Assembly (NCBI GenBank): GCA_947285985.1
Contig: CAMYPB010000028.1
Coordinates: 1 to 11,917, forward strand
Direction: 5' to 3'
Origin: an uncultured Holosporaceae bacterium
Lineage (GTDB): Bacteria > Pseudomonadota > Alphaproteobacteria > RUG11792
DNA length: 11,917 nucleotides
Positions 1 to 5,708 of this stretch are shown piece after piece. Made by a program: the position numbers and the translations under genes. Below the pieces are notes generated by a model, which was given only the letters and a program-made list of their open reading frames with translations, was not told where the DNA came from and ran no database searches. How positions within the stretch are numbered: the first letter of the stretch is position 1; every line of letters starts with the position of its first letter.

Positions 1-246
1 CTCATGACCATATCCAAGGGGTATAACAGATGGACGAATATAATCGAGTCTATCCTTCGATTTCTCAAGGTTGATTATATACGATATAACAGACGACTTA
101 TTGATCTCCTGATTCTCCCCGATATCATTATGCAAACTCTTGTGATCTTTCAAAACAAAAAAATCTCCCCCTATAAAAAATACAAAGATTATAATAAAAA
201 ACAAGGAAAAAAATGATATTCGACACATCGATCTGCTTTTTTTCAT
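1..246 (-). CDS. Family 25-like glycosyltransferase, N-terminal part (runs off the left edge)
   Basis: This is an open minus-strand frame of 82 codons, from ATG at 246 to base 1 with no stop, so the 3' part lies outside the window. Residues 1-9 are basic. Residues 10-26 are almost purely hydrophobic and read as a signal anchor, putting the rest on the periplasmic side or at the membrane. Near residues 56-79 the sequence YIINLEKSKDRLDYIRPSVI, followed by a Pro-Leu-Gly-Tyr-Gly-His-Glu stretch, matches the opening of the glycosyltransferase family 25 (LPS biosynthesis) domain, which begins with an 'INLdrs.dRl' motif and continues towards 'eRi.AiDG'. Members transfer sugars onto LPS or other glycans; the substrate here cannot be read. 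A GGAG lies 10 bases before the ATG. The gene is divergent from yajC. The family call rests on one motif, so it is moderately sure; that the frame is coding is surer. Confidence 0.72.
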   Translation of the reverse strand, partial: MKKSRSMCRISFFSLFFIIIFVFFIGGDFFVLKDHKSLHNDIGENQEINKSSVISYIINLEKSKDRLDYIRPSVIPLGYGHE

Positions 247-247
247 A

Positions 248-268
248 AGTATTGGACTCCAAAATACT
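248..268 (-). promoter_or_regulatory. Hairpin over the ribosome-binding site of the glycosyltransferase gene
   Basis: The leader can fold as AGTA / TTGG / loop AGT / CCAA / TACT, with a two-base bulge (TT on the minus strand) between the two 4-bp stem halves. The GGAG Shine-Dalgarno starts in the stem and ends in the loop, and the hairpin ends one base before the ATG. The pairing is seen directly; that it controls translation is inference. Confidence 0.4.
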
Positions 269-285
269 ATCAAAAACTAAACCGA

Positions 286-314
286 ATCCTATCACACATA
301 TTGTCATTTATCAA
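286..314 (-). promoter_or_regulatory. Probable sigma-70 promoter of the glycosyltransferase gene
   Basis: On the minus strand a -35 box TTGATA (309-314, 5 of 6 to consensus) is followed after exactly 17 bases by TAGGAT (286-291, 4 of 6). Transcription would start near 279. That gives a leader of about 33 bases that contains the hairpin at 248-268. The call is by consensus matching only. Confidence 0.5.
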
Positions 315-393
315 TCAGAATGAATTAAACTATTCTTAGATATATCGAAAAGTTTTCAAAAATCTCTTCCATAGAGGAGTGTATATGATTTAG

Positions 394-399
394 TATAAT
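394..399 (+). promoter_or_regulatory. Possible -10 box of the yajC-secD-secF operon
   Basis: A perfect TATAAT stands 33 bases before the yajC ATG, in the 186-base gap between the divergent glycosyltransferase and yajC genes. No convincing -35 box lies 16-18 bases upstream and there is no extended -10 TG. If it is used, the mRNA would start near 406 and have no Shine-Dalgarno before yajC. Chance matches are common in sequence this AT-rich. Confidence 0.35.
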
Positions 400-432
400 A
401 CACAAATAAAACTTTATTATGGTATTTTTTTT

Positions 433-894
433 ATGATTTTTTTTATAGGTTCTGCTTTTGCAGATGCAACCCAAACATCACAGTCTAGCGGACTCATGTC
501 CTTCGCACCAATGATCTTTTTCATAGGGATTATATATTTCCTCATGATCAGACCTCAACAAAAACGCGCAAAACAACATCAGGCTTTATTAGCCTCCATA
601 AAAAAAGGAGATAAAGTCGTGACGAATAGTGGGATTCTTGCAACAGTCGTCAAAGTTGTGAACGACAATGAGATTATCCTCGAGATCGCAAATGGAGTCC
701 ACGTTAAATTCGTTAAGTCGACAATATCAAATGTCATAGATCCAAAAAACACAACTCCAACAAATTTGAATGAGTCAACAAAATCCGTGAAAAAAATAGA
801 AAAAATTAACGATAAACACGAAACAGTTGAAAAAACAGAGGAAAATAATAACGAAAACAAAGAATCCTCTGTTATTATAGATGATAAGAAGTAG
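433..894 (+). CDS. yajC: Preprotein translocase subunit YajC
   Basis: YajC is a small inner-membrane protein that joins SecD and SecF to form the accessory complex of the SecYEG export channel. The 153-residue product starts with a very short periplasmic end (residues 1-20, containing SAFADA). One membrane helix follows (about 22-38), then the hallmark IRPQQKRAKQHQ (39-50). The conserved cytoplasmic core is KKGDKVVTNSGILATVVKV (57-75) and EIANGVHVKF (84-93). Residues 106-153 form a Lys/Glu/Asn-rich tail beyond the usual 100-110 residues. secD follows after 53 bases and secF after that, the normal gene order. The ATG at 433 is chosen because the next in-frame upstream codons reach a TAG at 391. 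It has no Shine-Dalgarno and sits between two runs of eight T. A good Shine-Dalgarno with an in-frame ATG lies upstream at 374-387 but is cut off by that TAG. Confidence 0.95.
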   Translation: MIFFIGSAFADATQTSQSSGLMSFAPMIFFIGIIYFLMIRPQQKRAKQHQALLASIKKGDKVVTNSGILATVVKVVNDNEIILEIANGVHVKFVKSTISNVIDPKNTTPTNLNESTKSVKKIEKINDKHETVEKTEENNNENKESSVIIDDKK

Positions 895-936
895 TTTTTT
901 TATAGATTATAAAAAATAAAAATTATCAAAAAAAAT

Positions 937-940
937 GGAG
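937..940 (+). promoter_or_regulatory. Ribosome binding site of secD
   Basis: GGAG lies 7 bases before the ATG at 948 and supports that start. Confidence 0.6.
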
Positions 941-947
941 ATGTTAT

Positions 948-2543
948 ATGTTGGTAATATCAAAAGGTAGGGCGATTTTCACCCTACTCGTTTGTCTCTT
1001 GGGACTGATGTTCGCAATTCCATCGAGTCTCGATCAGAAAACATACGATAAACTTCCTGCTTTCCTTCAACATACTGTTAATCTCGGATTGGAACTTCGA
1101 GGAGGTTCACATATCCAACTCGAAGTTGATATCAAAGCAGTCGCTCGCGATCATCAGGAAAGTATACTCGATGAATCAAGAAAACAATTGCGTAAACAAA
1201 ATATAAAATACAATAAAATATCTGTCCAAAATAAAGGAGAATCTTCTGTTATTATCATCAATTTGAAAGATGAAAAAGACATCAAAGACGTCAAAAAGAT
1301 CCTCTCAAAAATTGAACCAGAGCTCGAAATATCCTCGAATAATACAGAAATTTCTGCAGTTATTTCTGATAAATTTCTCGAAAATTTTTCGAAAAGAATC
1401 GTTGGAGAATCCATAGAGGTTATCCGACACAGAATAGACGAATCTGGAACGAAAGAACCAACGATCTTACGTCAAGGATTTGATAGGATTATTGTTCAAC
1501 TTCCAGGTCTTGAAGACCCTGCAGAAATCAAAAAATTACTTGGGAAAACCGCACTCTTGACATTTCATGGGGTTGACGAAGAGATGCCTTCAATTCCCGT
1601 ACGCGATGGATCGAAAGTCAAACTCCCTTCAAAACCTGGAATTATGTATCTTCCAGAAGAAAAAGGAAATGGTGTCGTCATTTATGTTCCTATAAAAAAA
1701 CAGGTCTCTTTGACTGGAAAATCGCTTGTTGACGCACAGATGAATATCGATCAATCTGGACTCCCTTGTGTTTCGATAAAATTCGACAATATAGAGGGAA
1801 CTCGAAAAATCGCGGAACTCTCCGCAAAATATCTCCATAAACAATTTGCGATGGTTTTGGATGGAAAAGTTTTAAGTGCCCCTGTTTTTCAGGCTGTTTT
1901 GACGAACGGAAGTGCGCAAATAACTGGAAATTTCACAATGGAAGAAGCCAATGAATTGGCCCTCCTATTACGTGCTGGATCTCTCCCCGCCCCATTGAAT
2001 GTCGTTGAGGAAAGGAGTGTTGGGCCGAGCTTAGGAGCGGATTCAATCTCAGATGGAAAAAATGCGACTCTCCTCGCGTTTGTGTTGGTATCTATCTTCA
2101 TGATATTGTCATATGGAAAATTCGGATTTTTCTCCGTTATATCTCTTGGATGCAATATAATGCTCCTGTTCGCATGTCTAACACTCTTGGGCGCAACATT
2201 GACTCTCCCAGGAATCGCGGGAATAGCCCTCACGATCGGAATGGCTGTTGACTCAAATGTTTTGATATACGAACGTATTCGCGAGGAAATGAGACTCGGA
2301 ATAAAAGCATCCCTCGCAATAGCCCAAGGGTATAAGATGGCCATGATGACGATCATCGATTCAAATCTAACGACTCTCGTTGGAGGGATTGTTTTGTATG
2401 AATTTGGATCAGGTCCGATCAAAGGATTCGCCGTAACTCTGGCCCTTGGAACTCTCATATCATTGTTCACAACGTTCTCCCTAACTAAAACGATCATCGC
2501 GTTTTGGCTCAAGAGAAATAACAATAAACAAATTATTATTTAA
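948..2543 (+). CDS. secD: Protein translocase subunit SecD
   Basis: SecD works with SecF in the inner membrane and uses the proton gradient to help draw exported proteins through SecYEG on the periplasmic side. The 531-residue product has the full architecture. The first membrane helix is at about 8-25, followed by the signature LGLELRGGSHIQLEV (46-60). A large periplasmic region runs to about 365 and ends near LLRAGSLPAPL (340-350). Five further membrane helices lie between about 371 and 520. GMAVDSNVLIYERIREE (431-447) carries D435, equivalent to the conserved aspartate linked to proton transfer in E. coli SecD. The length is normal for alphaproteobacteria, which lack the longer E. coli insert. 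GGAG 7 bases upstream fixes the start. secF begins 14 bases after the stop, so the two are surely co-transcribed. Confidence 0.97.
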   Translation: MLVISKGRAIFTLLVCLLGLMFAIPSSLDQKTYDKLPAFLQHTVNLGLELRGGSHIQLEVDIKAVARDHQESILDESRKQLRKQNIKYNKISVQNKGESSVIIINLKDEKDIKDVKKILSKIEPELEISSNNTEISAVISDKFLENFSKRIVGESIEVIRHRIDESGTKEPTILRQGFDRIIVQLPGLEDPAEIKKLLGKTALLTFHGVDEEMPSIPVRDGSKVKLPSKPGIMYLPEEKGNGVVIYVPIKKQVSLTGKSLVDAQMNIDQSGLPCVSIKFDNIEGTRKIAELSAKYLHKQFAMVLDGKVLSAPVFQAVLTNGSAQITGNFTMEEANELALLLRAGSLPAPLNVVEERSVGPSLGADSISDGKNATLLAFVLVSIFMILSYGKFGFFSVISLGCNIMLLFACLTLLGATLTLPGIAGIALTIGMAVDSNVLIYERIREEMRLGIKASLAIAQGYKMAMMTIIDSNLTTLVGGIVLYEFGSGPIKGFAVTLALGTLISLFTTFSLTKTIIAFWLKRNNNKQIII

Positions 2544-2544
2544 A

Positions 2545-2554
2545 AGGGAGGAGA
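2545..2554 (+). promoter_or_regulatory. Strong ribosome binding site of secF
   Basis: The 14-base secD-secF gap holds AGGGAGGAGA, one of the two best Shine-Dalgarno sequences in the window, ending 3-5 bases before the secF ATG at 2558. Confidence 0.7.
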
Positions 2555-2557
2555 ATT

Positions 2558-3499
2558 ATGTTTCGTTTACATCTTATTCCTTATGGGACAAAATTTGATA
2601 TCGTTGGAAAAAGTAAGTATATGTTGACGATAGCATCTATCGTCATCCTCACGTGTTTTGCGAGTATATTTTTCAAGGGATTAAACTATGGTATAGATTT
2701 CCAAGGAGGATACATATTTGAAGTCAAAATGCCGAAAAACCCCGATATTCAAGAACTTCGCAATAAACTCGGAAATATAGGACTTGGAGAAGTTGCAATC
2801 CAACAGTTTGGAGGTCCAGATGAACTCTCCATAAAACTCGAAAAATCTGAAGACGGAAAAGAACAGGCACTCGCTATAAAGAAAGTTAAGGATACTCTAG
2901 GAGATGGAGTTATCTATAAAAAAGTTGAAACAGTCGGTCCGAAAATTGGAGCAGAACTCGTCTCAAACGCGATAAAAGCCGTGTCTTTCGCGCTCATTGC
3001 AATGCTCGTCTATATAGCCCTACGTTTCGAATGGCAGTTTGGAATTTGTGCGATCGCAGCATTATTACACGACTGTGCAATAATCTTTGGTATGTTTTCG
3101 ATATTCCCATTGGAATTCAATGAGATATCTATAACGGCCGTTTTGTTGACTGCGAGTTATTCCATAAATGACACTGTCGTTATATTCGATAGAATCCGCG
3201 AAAATATGAAGAGATATAAAAAATTGAGTCTAAAAGAACTCATAAACAGAAGTTTGAATGAAACATTGTCGAGAACGACTCTAACGGCCACAACAACATT
3301 ACTCGCAGTTTTAGCCCTATATTTATTCGGGGGAAAAGTTATTGCGGCCTTCAGTCTTCCAATTCTCATTGGAATAATCGTTGGAACATTCTCGTCGATT
3401 TTCATTGCATCCCCTCTCCTCATGTTATTGGAACTCAAAACTCATAACAACAAAAATGATGATAACAATGAATCAAAATCCAATGAGATATCCGCGTGA
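2558..3499 (+). CDS. secF: Protein translocase subunit SecF
   Basis: SecF is the partner of SecD; together they give six-plus-six membrane helices and a periplasmic ratchet for export. The 313-residue protein shows helix 1 at about 22-40 and the SecF signature GLNYGIDFQGGYIFEV (41-56). A periplasmic domain ends at ETVGPKIG (124-131), followed by five helices between about 136 and 295. YSINDTVVIFDRIREN (201-216) is the counterpart of the SecD proton-relay motif, with D205. The last 20 residues are a polar Asn/Asp/Lys tail. Length and order are typical. Glycine codons are mostly GGA and none is GGC. It is the last gene of the operon; a hairpin terminator starts 19 bases after the stop. Confidence 0.97.
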   Translation: MFRLHLIPYGTKFDIVGKSKYMLTIASIVILTCFASIFFKGLNYGIDFQGGYIFEVKMPKNPDIQELRNKLGNIGLGEVAIQQFGGPDELSIKLEKSEDGKEQALAIKKVKDTLGDGVIYKKVETVGPKIGAELVSNAIKAVSFALIAMLVYIALRFEWQFGICAIAALLHDCAIIFGMFSIFPLEFNEISITAVLLTASYSINDTVVIFDRIRENMKRYKKLSLKELINRSLNETLSRTTLTATTTLLAVLALYLFGGKVIAAFSLPILIGIIVGTFSSIFIASPLLMLLELKTHNNKNDDNNESKSNEISA

Positions 3500-3518
3500 C
3501 AATCTTTTATAACATGTG

Positions 3519-3552
3519 AAAAAACGGCCGATCGATAAGTCGGTCGTTTTTT
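3519..3552. terminator. Bidirectional intrinsic terminator between secF and lpxB
   Basis: An inverted repeat has a core CGGCCGA (3525-3531) pairing with TCGGTCG (3540-3546), with one G-T wobble and an 8-base loop. The stem continues into A6 on the left and T6-7 on the right. Read from either strand it is a GC stem followed by a U tract. It therefore fits as the end of both the yajC-secD-secF and rpsP-rimM-lpxB transcripts, which converge here with 74 bases between stop codons. Confidence 0.85.
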
Positions 3553-3573
3553 TATGTAAACAAAAAACGGATT

Positions 3574-4680
3574 TTACAGATATTTATCTAAAATAATTTC
3601 AGCAGCTAAATCCGAAGGATTTTTATTATTATTTATCAAATGTTTACGTAAATTTTTAAAATTATCTATCTGAAAATCAATATCTAAATTTTTTAGTTCT
3701 AAATCTATTTTATCACATGAACAATCTTTTTGTATCATTTCAGGAACAACTTTTTTATTCATAATAATATTCACGAGGGAGATATATTTTATTTTTATGA
3801 GTCTCTTGATTATTTCATATGACAATCTTGAAATCTTATACGCAACGATCATAGGACATCCTGAGAGTGCGAGTTGGAGGGTTGCCGTTCCACTCGAAAC
3901 AATCGATAATTTTGAACTATAAAAATATTCTTTCTTTTTATGTTCATCAGTTTCAATAATAATATTTAAATCCTTGTAATATGATGTATATCTTTGAATA
4001 TCATCAATAAAATGATCGAATGTTGGAATTATGACATTATCAAAATTATTGCGGGATGCGACCTCCAAAAAAATAGGGAGAAGATTTTTTATTTCTTGAA
4101 GACGACTTCCTGGCATAATGAGAATATCATTGTTCCCCCTTCTCGATGATATATCATGAAATTCGAAATTTTCAACTGCAGGATGCCCTATAAACGTTGT
4201 TTCGAGTTTTTCCCTTTCGAAATATGGAACCTCAAAATCGAAGAGCGTAAATAAATGATCGTATAACCTCGCGATTTTCTTCGCCCTATTTTTTCTCCAT
4301 GCCCAAACAGAAGGTGCAACATAATGTATTAATTTCAAATTTATGTTTAATTTTCGTAATTTCTTCGCAACACGAAAACAAAATCCTGGCGAATCAATCG
4401 TAACGACGACACAAGGTTTTTTTTCTATTATATCACACACTGTTTTATCGATGAGATTTTTTATATCGAATATGTGGGGGACAACCTCAAAAATTCCTCC
4501 CACTGAAATTCTTTGTATATCAAAAAGAGATTTGATCCCGGAGGATTTCATCATATCCCCTCCAATTCCATATATCTCAACATCTTTATTGTGACGTCTT
4601 ATGGAATCTATAAGGGAAGCCCCCAAAAAATCACCAGACGGTTCTCCTGCGATTATATACAATCTTTTATTATTATTCAT
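3574..4680 (-). CDS. lpxB: Lipid-A-disaccharide synthase LpxB
   Basis: LpxB joins UDP-2,3-diacylglucosamine and lipid X (2,3-diacylglucosamine 1-phosphate) into the lipid A disaccharide on the cytoplasmic face of the inner membrane. The 368-residue protein has the family N-terminus AGEPSGDFLGASLI (11-24). Further signatures are TIDSPGF (94-100, with the functionally important Asp at 96), IHYVAPSVWAWRKNRAKKI (118-136), FIGHPAVEN (163-171) and MPGSRLQEI (189-197, Arg 193). SGTATLQLAL (263-272) and SLVNIIMNKKVVPEMIQ (301-317, Asn 304) follow. Gln 269 stands where the family usually has Glu. The ATG overlaps the rimM stop in an ATGA junction, so translation is probably coupled. The 3' third is visibly richer in A/T and TTA codons than secD/secF. 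Other lpx genes are not in the window. Confidence 0.95.
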   Translation of the reverse strand: MNNNKRLYIIAGEPSGDFLGASLIDSIRRHNKDVEIYGIGGDMMKSSGIKSLFDIQRISVGGIFEVVPHIFDIKNLIDKTVCDIIEKKPCVVVTIDSPGFCFRVAKKLRKLNINLKLIHYVAPSVWAWRKNRAKKIARLYDHLFTLFDFEVPYFEREKLETTFIGHPAVENFEFHDISSRRGNNDILIMPGSRLQEIKNLLPIFLEVASRNNFDNVIIPTFDHFIDDIQRYTSYYKDLNIIIETDEHKKKEYFYSSKLSIVSSGTATLQLALSGCPMIVAYKISRLSYEIIKRLIKIKYISLVNIIMNKKVVPEMIQKDCSCDKIDLELKNLDIDFQIDNFKNLRKHLINNNKNPSDLAAEIILDKYL

Positions 4681-5198
4681 GATACTAATAAATAACGTTC
4701 ATCAATAATAATATATCCCTTATCTATGAAAACTTCTATAACTGAATTTTTATTGAATGGGAGAGTGGCCTCTTTTTTTGAATTTTCAAGGGATATATCG
4801 AGGAACGCACCCCCTCCAAAATCCATAACAGAATTCACGACTCCTAAATTCTGAAGATCCTTGTTTTTAACACATAGACCCTTTAAATCTTCGAAATAAT
4901 ACTCATCATCTTGGAGATCTGGAAGATCGTCCCTATTGACATATATCTTCTGTCTGCATATCTTCGATCTCTCTATATCCGTTCTATCTTTGAATCCCAA
5001 TATACGGGATATAATCTCACGTTCCCTCGATTCATTTATCCTGGGATTCGATAGAATGACCTCTCTATCATCTTCCGTATAAAATTTTTTGAATTCCAAA
5101 AAAGAGAGGAGAGAATCTGTGTATACATCTATCCTAACGGCCCCCAAAATTCCATGGGGACTCGAAATATATCCAACACAAATCCTCTTGTTCTTCAT
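4677..5198 (-). CDS. rimM: Ribosome maturation factor RimM
   Basis: RimM binds ribosomal protein S19 in the head of the 30S subunit and assists late maturation of 16S rRNA. The 173-residue product has the N-terminal beta-barrel opening CVGYISSPHGILGAVRIDVY (7-26). The PRC-barrel starts near 96 with DDEYYFEDLKGLCV (97-110) and ends with LPFNKNSVIEVFIDKGYIII (146-165), as in the family. The start lies 19 bases after the rpsP stop and has no clear Shine-Dalgarno. The stop overlaps the lpxB ATG by four bases. rpsP-rimM is a classical pair, but trmD and rplS, which usually follow, are replaced by lpxB. Confidence 0.94.
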   Translation of the reverse strand: MKNKRICVGYISSPHGILGAVRIDVYTDSLLSFLEFKKFYTEDDREVILSNPRINESREREIISRILGFKDRTDIERSKICRQKIYVNRDDLPDLQDDEYYFEDLKGLCVKNKDLQNLGVVNSVMDFGGGAFLDISLENSKKEATLPFNKNSVIEVFIDKGYIIIDERYLLVS

Positions 5199-5217
5199 AA
5201 AATCACACGAAGATTGA

Positions 5218-5571
5218 TTATTCAGATGCAGATGCTAATTTCTCGGCCTCTGCTTTCATCCTTTCTTGAGCCTTCTTTTTTGGAGCAGATTTTTTTGGAG
5301 TATCAGAAATCTTGACGGATGGAACGATATTGACCTCCGATAATAATTTCGTGACTCTATCCGTTGGAGTGGCCCCAACAGACATCCAATATTTCGCTCT
5401 CTCAGCATTCACAACCAAGCGTTCGGAACTATCTTTCTCGAGGAGAGGATTATAAGATCCAATCCTCTCGACGAATTTTCCATCTCTTGGAGATGTGTTT
5501 TCTGCAACGACTATTCTATAGAACGGTCTCTTTTTCGCTCCACCACGCGCTAATCTAATCTTCAAAGACAT
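5218..5571 (-). CDS. rpsP: 30S ribosomal protein S16
   Basis: S16 is a primary assembly protein of the 30S subunit. The 117-residue protein starts MSLKIRLARGGAKKRPFYRI (1-20), the S16 signature. It continues with VVAENTSPRDGKFVERIGSY (21-40) and the helix KYWMSVGATPTDRVTKLL (60-77). The universal domain ends near residue 82. A further 35 residues form a Lys/Ala/Glu-rich tail, common in alphaproteobacterial S16. GAGGA at 5581-5585 lies 9 bases before the ATG. It is the first gene of rpsP-rimM-lpxB, with a plausible promoter 50-75 bases upstream. Confidence 0.97.
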   Translation of the reverse strand: MSLKIRLARGGAKKRPFYRIVVAENTSPRDGKFVERIGSYNPLLEKDSSERLVVNAERAKYWMSVGATPTDRVTKLLSEVNIVPSVKISDTPKKSAPKKKAQERMKAEAEKLASASE

Positions 5572-5619
5572 ATATAAATATCCTCATCTAAAAAATATTT
5601 TTATCATTTCATAAACGTT

Positions 5620-5648
5620 ATTATATCGCAAAGCATCATATTTTTAAA
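5620..5648 (-). promoter_or_regulatory. Probable sigma-70 promoter of rpsP-rimM-lpxB
   Basis: On the minus strand TTTAAA (5643-5648, 4 of 6 to the -35 consensus) precedes a perfect TATAAT (5620-5625) by exactly 17 bases. Transcription would start near 5613, giving a leader of about 40 bases that includes the GAGGA Shine-Dalgarno. It lies in the 137-base gap after the DD-carboxypeptidase gene. Called by consensus only. Confidence 0.55.
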
Positions 5649-5708
5649 TCACTTTATAGTCTTATGTATACAAAAACATTCCGAAATTTATGGGATACCA
5701 TAATTTTT

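Noticed and set aside
4..216. A 70-codon plus-strand frame upstream of yajC-secD-secF, considered as an arrest peptide monitoring export (secDF genes in some bacteria have such leaders)
   Set aside because: It is the complement of the glycosyltransferase coding frame, has no signal sequence or RAPP-like arrest motif, and ends over 200 bases before yajC.
325..339. TTAA-N7-TTAG, close to the CtrA box TTAA-N7-TTAA of alphaproteobacteria
   Set aside because: One half-site is imperfect and such matches are frequent by chance in AT-rich intergenic DNA; there is no second supporting site.
1889..2524. A 211-codon minus-strand frame inside secD
   Set aside because: It is antisense to the conserved membrane part of SecD, its translation resembles no family and it has no ribosome site; it reflects codon bias on the other strand.
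5688..5703. Hairpin TTATGG-GATA-CCATAA just after the DD-carboxypeptidase stop, considered as a terminator
   Set aside because: Only six pairs, two of them G-C, and in the direction of the gene it is not followed by a U tract.
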